DNA of 64,000 bases. Origin: Lepas anatifera. Taxonomy: Eukaryota; Arthropoda; Thecostraca; Lepadidae. Under the pieces are notes generated by a model that worked only from the letters and a program-made list of their open reading frames with translations, had not been told where the DNA came from and made no database searches. The stretch is from positions 1,900,001-1,964,000 of the forward strand of contig JAOTON010001681.1 of assembly GCA_034440635.1 (NCBI GenBank), read 5' to 3'. The first letter of the stretch is position 1; the number at the start of each line of letters is the position of its first letter. Of this stretch, positions 47,699 to 58,709 are shown in pieces. The position numbers and the translations under genes were made by a program.

Positions 47699-49547
47699 AT
47701 GGCGCACGTGAGCGCTGTGGGTCGCGCCGCTCCCTCTGGCGGCGACCCGGCCATCAACGGCAGCAGCGGCGCTGCCGGCGAGTCGGCCTTCCTGCAGGTG
47801 ATGGGCGCGCACCTGGAGGCGGGCACGCTGTCGGCGGCCGCCGCGTACCTGGAGGCGCACCCGTCTGAGGTGCAGACGCACGCGATGGAGCTGATTGACG
47901 CGGTGATGATCCGGCTGGTGGACCAGACAGCCACCGAACACCTCCTGCCCGGCTGCGTTGCCCTCCTCTCCGCCATCGCCCGCACCGCCAACAGAAAAGA
48001 GGCGCTCATCTGCCTGCTGGAGAAGGGCGAGATGTTCAAGGAGGACGCCTGCTTCAAGGCGCTGCTGGCGCCGCTGCAGATCGTGCTGTGTCGCGAGCCG
48101 ACCAAGCGAGGCTCGTCGCTGGCCTGGGCGCTCAGCACGCTCTACACACACATGGCGTCTGTACCGCTGCCGCGCCAGTATGCCCTGGAGGGCCGCGAGC
48201 GGCTGCTCATGTACCAGGACCCGGACGTGCGCCGGCACACGGACCTGCTGCAGGCGCTGATGCCCTTCTTCCGGCCGTTCGTACAGGAGATCTCTCCGCT
48301 GCACGCGCCAGCGGCGGTGACCACGTCGGCGGCGGGACTGCGCTCCAGGGAGCTGCTCTGCTGCTACCTATTCAAAGTGCTCGACCGGCCGCTGGCGTTC
48401 CTCGACCTGGCGGCGTGCGGCGACTGCGTGCCGGACGTACGCCACTGCGCCGACCAGCTGATGGCCTACGTCAGCTCGCTGCAGAGCAACGTGCTGCGGC
48501 TGTTCGCCCTGCTGCCGGCGGTGCGGACCGTCCGCGGCAGCGACGCCGGCGGCGAGGACGACGCCGAACAGTTCGACGGCGACTTCGGGCGGCGGAGACT
48601 GGCGGCACGAGGCGCGCGTCTCCAGCCTCGCGCTGGGCACATACATGTACCTGCTGTGCGCTGAGCAGGTGACACTGGCAGCGGCGCCGGCGGTGCTCTG
48701 TCCTGCCTATCTCACCCGCATCTGCCTTCCGCTGTGTGTGACGCTGCTGCGCCGCCGAGAGGAGTGCGCCGTGCACAAGGGCGCGCTGCTGCTGCGCGCG
48801 CTGCTGGCGCGACTGGCGCGCGGCCAGCTGACCGCTAGCCAGCTGGACGCGCCGGCGCACGCCGACCTGACCGCCGCGCTCATCAACGTGTCCGTGTTCA
48901 GCCAGGTGGCCGAACTGCGCCAGCTGTGTGTCCGCCTTTTGACGGCGTACGTGGCGCGCTTCTGTCCGCACGGCCGGCACCTGGTGCTGCGGAACCTTCT
49001 CAACAGCAACCACAACCCCAGCGTGCTGGCGCTGGTGACGGGTCTGCTGAAGCAGGAGATGGCCGAAGCACTGGCCGGGCCGCCGCCCCGCCGCTGTCCG
49101 TGGTTCACCGCGCCGGCAGTGACGCCGCTGCTGCGCACCGCCTGTCGGCTGCCCAGTGGCGCCACCACCGACCTGCTGGAGAACCACAACCAGGTGATGG
49201 CCGCTCTCAACCTGGTGCGGTTCCTGCTGGCGCGCGACACAGAGGACGCGTGCGGACTGCGCTCGTGGTCGGACCAGCTGAAGCGGCTGCTGCTGGAGCC
49301 GCTGCGCACCGCGCTCGACCTGTCGCGAGGCCACTTCCGGCTGCGGCTGCGGCAGCTGCAGGAGCCGGCCACAGCGCAACAGCCGGCCGCAGCCGCCGTG
49401 GAGCTCAGCGTCGGCGGACAGACCATCTCAGGACTGCCGCCCGAGCAGCAGAAGCAGACGGTGGAGCTGGCGCTCACCACGCTCGATCTGATCGGCACCG
49501 TGCTGGGCTGGGTCGGCGAGGCTTTGGCGGCCACACAGCGGAGCTAG
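47699..49547 (+). CDS. GLMN: Glomulin (FAP68/FKBP-associated protein) homologue, no intron, one-base frameshift
   Basis: The protein aligns by eye with glomulin over nearly its whole length. The amino half has LLAPLQIVL and WALSTLYTHMASVPLP. The carboxy half has SSLALGTYMYLL, LVLRNLLNSNHN, PWFTAPAVTPLL, SGATTDLLENHNQVMAALNL and a C-terminal tail. Glomulin is a helical-repeat protein that binds the RING of RBX1 and so restrains cullin-RING ubiquitin ligases. I use the ATG at 47699; an in-frame stop at 47612 precedes it. The total is about 615 codons, near the usual length. The frame changes once at about 48583-48599: one extra base (probably the second T of GACTTCGGG) breaks it. The region lacks introns, so it could be a single-exon gene, a retrocopy, or a good gene with an assembly indel. 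It is very GC-rich. Confidence 0.85.
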
Positions 49548-50550
49548 TCCCCTCTGCCCCCTGGCAGCAGTATTGTATGTGTTTGTTGTTCTCACCCAGG
49601 CGCCCTGTTTCGATATCTAACCGGCGTCGGTCTCAGCTGCGGTGCAGTGCGGCCCCGCGTGGGGAGTATGCCCCTGCCCACTGTCTCCGCCGGCGGTGTG
49701 CCGCTGCCACCGCCTGTTCTCGTCTTTCCCATCTCATGCAGCCGGAGCAGGCGCCCAGAGCTTTCTGCCGCGGCGGGAGCAGCAACAGCACGTTTATTAC
49801 CAGTGACTACTTTTCATGTTTGTACGCGTGACGTCGGCAGCAGTGCTGACGCTTGTTTCGGCCAGTCGCAGCCGGGCGCAGTGATGCTGGAGTCGCCGTC
49901 GTGTCGGGCCTTGGGGGCCGTGTGGGGGGTTCTCTCAGTGTGCGGATACGCTCCGGGGCCCTGGAGGACCCTGGCCGCAGCGGGCCTCCGTCTGCTGACC
50001 CGCCTACACTCGCGCACACCATTTCTACCACGGCAATTTGAGTGAAAATATAAGTGTTTGTCGCTAGAGTTGGCGTATTTCGGAATCGTGTCCGGTTTAG
50101 AAAGACTTGAGACACTGGCATATTTAAGGGCAACAAAAGGCAGGGCTACACGGCGTTTGCAGCAGCAGCGGTCACAAGTACATTAGGATTACGAGCGGAC
50201 TGTATCACTTTTCTCCTCACAGCCTTCTTCTACATTTACTTCCTCCTTTGTATTGTTCGGTATGTAAACACAATGCTTCAGAGACGTTTTGAAATTATGT
50301 TCTACTCTTCCCTTTCTATGCACTTGGAAGTGGTCCTCATGAAACGCGTTGCATAGCAAAAATAACTATTTTTATCTGAATTTACTACATACAAAGATCG
50401 GGCGTGCATAATCGAAGTTTAAATGTACGAGTGAACGTTTGCTTGATTTATTTAACAGACCACAAATCTTCTTCAAGGTGTTAGGCATTCCAAACCTGAG
50501 CCCTGACTCATGGGCAATGCATTAATGCACACGCTCGGTGGGTCTGTGGT
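49548..50550. other. Intergenic stretch between GLMN and COQ9
   Basis: The first 500 bases are GC-rich, with several open frames on both strands but no recognised domain. They are probably 3' untranslated sequence. The rest is AT-rich with no clear feature. Confidence 0.4.
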
Positions 50551-53500
50551 ATGAACAGCATCCGAATGGCTCTGACCGTGCTCCGCATCAGTACCGATCT
50601 CTGCCCCAGTAATGTCGTGTTGGGTGTTGGTGCGGGGGCGCGTGCCCTCACGCTTCACCGCCGGCTGGTGGGCCGACAGCGGCGGCGGTGCTGCCGCCTG
50701 GTGGCCCTGCTCTGGCCAGCTGCCGGCTGTGCACGGCGCCGCCCCAGCAGCCCACCGGGGAGGACGCCAGCTCCCACCACCACCATGAAGAGGCCTCCGG
50801 CTCAGAGCGCCAGCTCAAGTGGCGTATTCTGCAGGCCAGCCTGCCGTTCGTCGCGGAGAAAGGCTGGAGCACAGAAACCCTGGCCGCCGGTGAGTGTGAG
50901 AGGCTGATATATTATATAGCCACTGTCCCCTCTATCCTTGATCATCATGATTCCGCTATTTATGGATTTGTGGTCATTCTGATTCAAATACATATTTTTG
51001 ACCACGCGTCATACATCGCGAGGCCGGTGTCTCTTAGGTCGTGCTGGGAGGTAGAGCTTCAGTTTCGTTAGTGCCGAATGTTTACGTAGCCCACCACGAT
51101 TATGTAGGCCTGACCTGACTGTATGGTGGAGGTGTCTGATGTTTGTGGTGCGGACCTCAGATTGCTGTCTGTGTTGCGGGTCTGTTCTGTGTCTGTGCCG
51201 CGAGTCTGTCCTGTGTTAGTAGTTTGGCTCTTTCCTGTGTCTGTTCCGGGGTCTGTTCTGAGTCTGTGTTGCGGGTCTGTCCTCTGCGATGCGGGTCTGT
51301 TTTGAGTCTGTGGTGCGTGTCCGTTCTGTGTCTGTGGTGCGGATCCGTTCTGAGTCTGTGGTGCGGGTCCGTTCTGAGTCTGTGGTGCGAGTCCGTTCTG
51401 AGTCTGTGGTGCGGGCCTGTTTTGGGTCTGTGTTGCGGGTCCGTTCTGAGTCTGTGGTGCGGGTCCGTTCTTAGTCTGTGCTGCGGGTCCGTTCTGAGTC
51501 TATGGTGCGGGTCCGTTCTGAGTCTGTGGTGCGAGTCCGTTCTGAGTATGTGATGTGGGCCTGTTTTGGGTCTGTGTTACGGGTCCGTTCTGAGTCTGTG
51601 TTGCGGGTCCGTTCTGTGTCTATTGTACGGGTCCGTTCAGTGTCTGTGGTGCGTGTCCGTTTTGAGTCTGTGGTGCGGGTCCGTTCTGAGTCTGTGATGC
51701 GGGTCAGTTCTTAGTCTGTGCTGCGGGTCCGTTCTGAGTCTGTGGTGCGAGTTCGTTCTGAGTCTGTGGTGCGGGTCCGTTCTGAGTCTGTGGTGCGGGT
51801 CCGTTCTGAGTCTGTGTTACGAGTCCGTTCTGAGTCTGTGTTACGGGTCCGTTCTGAGTGTGGTGCGAGTCCGTTCTGTGTCTTTGGTGCGTGTCCGTTC
51901 TGAGTTGTGTCTGTTGTGCGGGTGTGTTCTGAGTCTGTGTTGTGGGTCCGTTCTGTGTCCATTGTGCAGGTCCGTTCTGTGTCTGTGGTGCGTGTCCGTT
52001 CTGAGTCTGTGTTGCGGCTCTGTTCTGTGTCTGTGTTACGGGTCCGTTCTGAGTCTGTGTTGCGGGTCCGTTATGTGTCTATTGTGCGGGTCCGTTCTGT
52101 GTCTGTGGTGCGTGTCCGTTCTGAGTCTGTGTTGCGGCTCTGTTATGTGTCTGTGTTACGGGTCCGTTCTGAGTCTGTGTTGCGGCTCTGTTCTGTGTCT
52201 GTGTTGCGGCTCTGTACTGAGTCTGTGTTGCGGGTCCGTTCTGTGTATATTGTGCGGGTCCGTTCTGAGTCTGTGGTGCGAGTCCGTTCTGAGTCTGTGT
52301 TGCGGCTCTGTTCTGTGTCTGTGCTGCGGGTCTGTCCCGTGTCTGCGGTGCACGTCTCTGACTGGTGTCTGCGGTGCACGTCTCTGACGGTGTCTGCGGT
52401 GCACGTCTCTGACGGTGTCTGCGGTTCACGTCTCTGACTGGTGTCTGCGGTGCACGTCTCTGACGGTGTCTGCGGTGCACGTCTCTGACTGGTGTCTGCG
52501 GTGCACGTCTCTGACGGTGTCTGCGGTGCACGTCTCTGACGGTGTCTGCGGTGCACGTCTCTGACTGGTGTCTGCAGTGCACGTCTCTGACGGTGTCTGC
52601 GGTGCACGTCTCTGACGGTGTCTGCGGTGCACGTCTCTGACTGGTGTCTGCGGTGCACGTCTCTGACTGGTGTCTGCGGTGCACGTCTCTGACGGTGTCT
52701 GCGGTGCACGTCTCTGACGGTGTCTGCGGTGCACGTCTCTGACGGTGTCTGCGGTGCACGTCTCTGACTGGTGTCTGCGGTGCACGTCTCTGACTGGTGT
52801 CTGCAGTGCACGTCTCTGACTGGTGTCTGCGGTGCACGTCTCTGACTGGTGTCTGCGGTTCACGTCTCTGACTGGTGTCTGCGGTGCACGTCTCTGACGG
52901 TGTCTGCGGTGCACGTCTCTGACGGTGTCTGCGGTGCACGTCTCTGACGGTGTCTGCGGTGCACGTCTCTGACTGGTGTCTGCGGTGCACGTCTCTGACT
53001 GGTGTCTGCGGTGCACGTCTCTGACGGTGTCTGCGGTTCACGTCTCTGACGGTGTCTGCGGTGCACGTCTCTGACGGTGTCTGCGGTGCAGGCGCCGAGT
53101 CGCTGGGACTGCCGGACGTGGCGCACGGCATGTTTCGGCGCGGCGGCGTGGAGCTGGTGGACCACTTCTACACCAGCTGTAACGCCCAGCTGGAGCGGCT
53201 GATGGCGGAGCGCCGCGACGCGGAACAGGCTGAGGCCGGGTGAGACCAGCACCTCCATTTTACGCCATATCGGACTCCTCCGAATATATTTTCAACGAAT
53301 TACAGCCAGATGCCTCATGTCCCCGGATATTGACCTCCCCCACTCCCGGTGGAGCGGTGTCCCCGCCGTCCCCACTCCCGGTGAAGCTGTCTCCTGGCTG
53401 TTGTGTGCTCCTCCCTTCCTTCCGGTGAATCTGTACCCCCGGTTGCTGACCTGACCACCGCCGGCAGTCCGGCACGACTAGGGTCGCAGGCCTTTATCCG

Positions 53501-54079
53501 GTGGGCGGTAGAGCAGCGGCTGAGCATGGTGACGCCTTACCTGGCGCGCTGGCCGGAGGCGCTGGCCGTGCTGGCCATGCCGCACAACCTGCCGGCCTCT
53601 CTGCGCAACTTCACCGACCTGCTGGACGACGTGTGGTACCACGCCGGCGACAGGTCGTCAGACGTGAGTGGCCCGACCGATTCCGGGGGATGGGTGGCTG
53701 TGTCCATATTTACTGCAAGCTGTATATTTGCTGCAAACACATGTTGGCTCAAAGTTGCTGAAATTAAGTTTGAAATACAGTTCAAGCCGCTGGCTTGTGT
53801 CAGGGAACTAGTGGCTTCCACTGTCGGTCCCTGCCGGTATCGTGCCCGACCAGCGCCTCCTCTCGACAGTTCAACTGGTACACGAAGCGGGCCATCCTGG
53901 CCGGCGTCTACAAGTCGACCGAGCTGCGTCTGCTGACCGACTCCTCCCAGGACTTCTCCGAGACGTGGGCCTTCCTGGACCGGAGGCTGGAGGACGCGGT
54001 CAGCACCGGCCGCTGTCTCCGACAGCTGAGGGAGGCCGCCCCGCAGGCCGGCCACACCGCCGGCGCTCTCCTCACCATG
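50551..54079 (+). CDS. COQ9: COQ9 homologue, ubiquinone biosynthesis lipid-binding protein, at least four exons
   Basis: Exons seen are about 50551-50889, 53092-53239, 53468-53663 and 53870-54079, joined in phases 1, 2 and 0 with GT-AG borders. Exon 1 ends LKWRILQASLPFVAEKGWST. Exon 2 reads AESLGLPDVAHGMFRRGGVE. Exon 3 reads VTPYLARWPEALAVLAMPHN and DDVWYHAGDRSSD. Exon 4 begins FNWYTKRAILAGVYKSTELR and reads on through FSETWAFLDRRLEDAV. COQ9 is a mitochondrial matrix-side partner of COQ7 that presents coenzyme Q precursors. A basic start (MNSIRMALTVLRIS at 50551) would suit a transit peptide, but it is in a different frame from the rest of exon 1; a one-base break in the CGGCGGCGG run near 50680 would explain this. 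About ten C-terminal residues are missing, so either a small last exon exists downstream or the frame reads on into the repeat array to a stop at 54244. Confidence 0.88.
51150..53091. repeat. Minisatellite filling COQ9 intron 1 and ending in its 3' splice site
   Basis: Bases 51150-52345 are about 50 units of a 24-bp motif near GTCTGTGGTGCGGGTCCGTT plus CTGA. Bases 52345-53091 are about 29 units of a related 25/26-bp motif, GTGCACGTCTCTGACGGTGT plus CTGCG. The last unit reads GTGTCTGCGGTGCAG and supplies the acceptor AG at 53090-53091 for COQ9 exon 2; most other units read GTGCAC at that point. Long minus-strand frames over the array (up to 350 codons) are artefacts of a stop-free repeat. Confidence 0.93.
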
Positions 54080-54440
54080 GTACGACAGGACAGGTGTCCC
54101 CTTCACCTCGGTAGGACAGGACAGGCGCCCCATCACCACCTTAGGACAGGACGGGTGCCTATTATGTGGAGCCCTTTTCACCACGGTAGGACAGGAGAAG
54201 CGCCCCTTCACCACGGTAGGACAGGACAGGCGCCCCATCCTTAGGAGGCGTCCATTATGGTAGGACAGGACAGGCGCCCTTTTTCACGACGGTAGGACAG
54301 GAGAAGCGCCCCTTCACCATGGTAGGACAGGACAGGCGCACCCTTCACCACGGTAGGACAGGAGAAGCGCCCCTTCACCACGGTAGGACAGGACAGGCCC
54401 CCCTTCACCATAGTAGGATAGGACAAACGCTCCCTTCGAG
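54080..54440. repeat. 30-bp minisatellite starting at the putative COQ9 exon 4 donor
   Basis: About 12 units read approximately GGTAGGACAGGACAGGCGCC plus CCTTCACCAC. The first unit begins with the exon end, CACCATG|GTACGACAGG, which corresponds to CACCACG|GTAGGACAGG in later units. Each unit therefore repeats the exon tail and GT. The unit length is a multiple of three, and the COQ9 frame stays open through five units to a stop at 54244. Confidence 0.88.
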
Positions 54441-55870
54441 AATGCCAGCTCTACTTCTAGGGCGTTAGCACAATACATTTGTAAATACAGAACTGGATTG
54501 GTAGATGAGGAAAATCCATGAGACGGGCGTACATAAAAAACTCCCAACAGATCCCTACCCCAAAAGGTAGGCTTGTTTTGTCCCCATAAGGGGCTGTCGG
54601 GTGGAGGGTGGCGTCGGAGATTTCCCATCACTGAAGGACCCAGGCTCCCCCTGTCCGTCAGGAGGGGTAGGGGGCAAGTGCTGTCAGTTGGGCGGGTGAG
54701 TAATGGGACGGAGCTCGGACTTGTAACAGCCCGTGCCAGCAGTATGGCGGCGAGGTTACTCTGCGATTGCAGGCCCCCTGCTACCCAGGGCCGGTTGCCC
54801 CGGAGAATCTGACGGGGGATCACCAGAGAACTCCGCGGCACTGACGATCTCACGGCGGCAGCAGCGTCCCCTGACGTGGTGGACACCCAGCTCCCCCTCC
54901 TGCCCCCTCTGGCCAGGCAGCGCCACCTTCAGGGCCAGACACACTGGTCAGGGCTGCAGCGTACCGACCAGCCGGGGCAGTCCCCGGACACCCGCGACCT
55001 TGCGAAACGCCCGTCACAGCTCAGTCCACCACGGCAGCGGCGGTGCCGGCCCTTCACCTCGTCCCGCAGCTCTCCACTCGGGGGAACACAGAACACCGGA
55101 CGGGGAACAAACACCTAATGTCCACCGTGACCATCACTGACGCCTTCCTACAACCTTCCCGACGCGCCCTCCCCACCCAGGGCCAGGTCACGTAACTATG
55201 TCACGGTACAAGTGACTTGGCCGACTGAACCGCCCCCAGTGAGCTGGGATGCTCCCTAGTCCAACGATGGTCCAACGATTACAACGATGGTCATACATAT
55301 AGAAAAACACTATGCACCAATGATATGAGCTCTACAGCTGACACGATGTCCTAAGGAAGCAAGTGGTTACATGCCTGCAATAGTGTAAGCTTACACAACA
55401 TCACCCTCATTACAAGCCATGCACACAAAACCACTTAATCGGAACAAATTCCAAATGACCGTGGAGCCTCTTAAGAGCATTTGCCTGAAGGAAAGAGAAC
55501 GTACAACCAAATTATAATACACCACAAACAATCCGCACCGCACCCACATCGTGGCTCCGGTACACAAATTTGGCACGTTCACGTAACATAAGCGTTTCCT
55601 AGCTGTCGCCGAAAATAACAAGGAACGACCGCGACCCGTTCATCCACCATTGTGATGCTTTGAAGGTGCGGCAGGAGGCTGCATCTGGCCCACGCGATTC
55701 ACATTTCCGCACACCAATCAGGAGCGGAGTATACCTGGTTGGCGTAGACTTTAATTGGAGAGACAATGCTACTCTTTACAGACTACAAATGCTACTTAGG
55801 CCGCAATCAGAAAGCATACCCGCGCCGCTCGAGGTCAAAGACATATTCAGCAAGACAACCCAGTACGGAA
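54440..55870. other. GC-rich stretch, then unremarkable sequence
   Basis: Bases 54700-55130 are GC-rich and open in several frames. A short last COQ9 exon could lie here (acceptor-like TCTGCGATTGCAG at 54761-54773 and CCCACCCAG near 55180), but no frame convinces me. The rest has no gene I recognise. Confidence 0.35.
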
Positions 55871-55879
55871 GCATAACTC

Positions 55880-56515
55880 ACTGACACAAATCCATTGATA
55901 CACGCGAATACATCTGAACTGGATCGGTATCAACAAGCTCGCTTCCCAATATCACAAAACCACTGCTGAAAACTGACAACCGCATGGTCACGGCCAAATG
56001 CCGTGATCGTGCGGAAAAGCCAGGAATACACCAAAAGCGGACTAAGATCATAAAGGGAAGGTCCCGCACAATGTTCTCCGAAATTTTTAGGTCAAGGTCA
56101 TTCAAGATCAATGACCTATGACGCAACAATATGACATATTCCCATGTAAGGCATAATGCCATAATGTGTAATATAACGCATTATAGCAGCCATTAGGCGG
56201 GAAATGAGGGTTTCACCTTTAAAACAGCTTTTGCCTTGACCTATGACCTTGGGTAGTCTTAACTATGAAGTCAAAGTATAACATACGTCATACTGAATGT
56301 CATCTGGCCGGTATGCTGGGGCCAATGACTGTGACCTTGATCTTCATGAATTATTGACCGATTTCCAAAATTCCTCCACCAATCGACGCGCTCATGAATG
56401 CTCTCAAATGTGGCCCAGTAGAGTTTTCCGGCGGCGAACGGTTCTCTGGCCTTTTGGAAAAACAGGTGGAGAGGGACACTTTGGGACCACCCTTCACTGC
56501 GCGTGTTAAGGAGGG
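55880..56515. repeat. AGGTCA/TGACCT-rich repeat, copy 1
   Basis: It contains GGTCAAGGTCATTCAAGATC, CCTTGACCTATGACCTTGGG and GACTGTGACCTTGATCTTCA. The right border block (TTTTCCGGCGGCGAACGGTTC through CACTGCGCGTGTTA) resembles 58620-58707, so these two are one family. Confidence 0.55.
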
Positions 56516-56519
56516 CTAC

Positions 56520-57830
56520 CTCTAAGGTTGCCCACTACTTTTCAAACGGTTCCTACCCTCTGGCCACAACTACCGACTATCGGTAGCAAATGCAGTCACT
56601 AACACCGTCATAGCGTTTTTCGGTCGTCGGATACCCACCTAATGATTTCACCGATGTGAAGCGGACACTTCCCTATTCGGTATACTTTGCCAGCTGATCC
56701 TGATTGTGCCTTTATCGCCGGCTGAATGATGTATAGTGTGTGTGGGAACTTTTATTTTTAAGTTTCAGGGCACGTCAGCTACTAATAATATATATGACTT
56801 TGTTCCTCAAAACACATCGTATTAAAACGACCCCAACGTGTTGATGGGACTAGCTAAAGCCAAATTTTGGTTATCGGGCGACAAACACCCCATAGTTCAC
56901 AACAATATACTAGTTCTAATGATGACAAGGCGTGAAGATCTGCTTTTCTTGTTTAAAATAATGTCATTATTTTTGGCCAAGATTCCCTCACTTAGTGATC
57001 TCGAAAAGGTTATATGTTTCAGCACCTGTGAAATCGACGGAGCAGGCCAAAAAGGAAATGATGGCGTCCTCATCGTCCAATCAATTATAAAATAAATCAC
57101 ATCCCTTTGACTCTATTTCTAAAAAAGTCGCATGTCGGGGTTTCATCTTATTTTTTTGGTCCGCTGCATCCCTGTTATATAGCAATTGGAATCTTATATT
57201 TATATATTTATATATTTGACATACACAGCATCTCCACTATCCATGTGGCTATTCTGACGCCGGTCGTAATGAAGATGAGGACATGTAAACGACAAACTTA
57301 AGCAAAAACACACTGTAGGATAAGGATAAGGATAGGATGGTTGATGGGGAAGGACAGGATTATCCACGGGAGGGTCGCCACAGGCGCCGCGCTCAACCCC
57401 TGGAGTGAGGTAGTGGGACTTGACGAAGGGATCCAGTGAAAAAACATGGAAAACAACAAACAAACAAGGCGTGACGATGACGGTGATGATGAATCATTCT
57501 CGTTATTTGTCGACTGGTCTCTCTTTTCATTCTTCGCTTTTGTCTTCGCGATTCCTCGTTTTCGTTTCTCAGGTCTTAAAAGATGATGATGTTGAATGTT
57601 CGGTTGATACATATTCTGAGAGGCCGCTCCACATGCAAAGGTGTAGGTGCTCTCAAACTACAGTTGTTCCAATATGTGTGCTCCTGGGGTATTTCTGTTT
57701 TCCTTTAAAATGTTGTCTTCAGTTATACATCACTTTTTCTGTGTTCCTCTATTAACCTTGCCTTTAAATTGTATGCATCTTGAATCTTGTATTATAAGTT
57801 TAGTCTGGAAATGATATAAGCCGGTCAAGG
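56520..57830. other. No recognised gene or element
   Basis: AT-rich with a TATTTATATATTTATATATTT run near 57197. No domain is seen in any frame. Confidence 0.35.
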
Positions 57831-57834
57831 CCTT

Positions 57835-58707
57835 CATCGTTAGCGAACCTTGGCAGCGGACAATATTTTCAGTTTCTGATCCGGATACTTCTTTTTCCAA
57901 GCGGCACTAAAAATCACGTGAGTCGCAGCGAAAAATCAAGCGAAAAATTAAGCTGCTAAATAATGATGGACGACCAAAGCCGGAAATATTCCATATTTTA
58001 TCTTGCTGTATCTCCTCCCCAAGTGTTTGACGCGAATGAAAATTAAATCATGATATAGCCGAGAAAAGTAGCAATACACCATCGTAGTATCGACTCCGAG
58101 TTATGTCAAAGTTACATCACTTGAAAGCTCAAGGTCAAAGGTCACGGGCCAAGGCCATTCTGAAACTTTTCAAGGTGACTGACCCCGCTACTTTCAATTG
58201 TGTGATTCGTCATCCAATATGTATATCATATGACAATTTGGCTGTAAGGCAGATCACCACCTCCCTTTAAAATCCCCAGACGTCACTTTTATCGTTATTC
58301 TTGGGTAGCCATATGCCGTAACGTGATAGACGTCGTACTGAATGACGTCATGTGACAACAATCCCTGGATTCATTGGCCTTGAAAATACTGGAATGAGCC
58401 GACCTGTGGACTGATAAGTGGACATTAATGCACTATCTTGATTACATGACCTTATTTCGCCGTGGCCGGTCTACTACAGGTGAACTAGTGCAACTGCACA
58501 ATTCTGGCGATCCTAAAATATGTCTGATTTTGATAGCGTATAAGCAAAACATTAACTGATTTTGAAAGTTAAATTACCAATAAACGCGATCATGCAATGT
58601 CTGAGATGCAGGCAAGTAGTATTTTCAGCTCCGAATGGTTCGCCGGCCACCTCTGAAAAACATGTGGGAGGGACGCCTTCAGGACCTCCCCCAGTGCGCG
58701 CGTTAGT
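57835..58707. repeat. AGGTCA/TGACCT-rich repeat, copy 2
   Basis: It has CTCAAGGTCAAAGGTCACGG near 58130 and TCAAGGTGACTGACC near 58170, and ends in CCAGTGCGCGCGTTA. The ends match the copy at 55880-56515. Confidence 0.55.
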
Positions 58708-58709
58708 GC

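Noticed and set aside
48926..49831. Ala/Gly-rich ORF overlapping GLMN in another frame
   Set aside because: It is a shadow frame caused by high GC. The glomulin frame carries the conserved motifs.
51150..53091. CRISPR-like regular repeats
   Set aside because: Units are tandem with no spacers, in an animal gene intron. This is a minisatellite.
52079..53258. Long minus-strand ORFs (up to 350 codons) with RRAPQTP-type repeats
   Set aside because: They are stop-free readings of the COQ9 intron 1 minisatellite on the strand opposite the gene. Their frames shift whenever a 26-bp unit occurs, and no non-repeat domain is attached.
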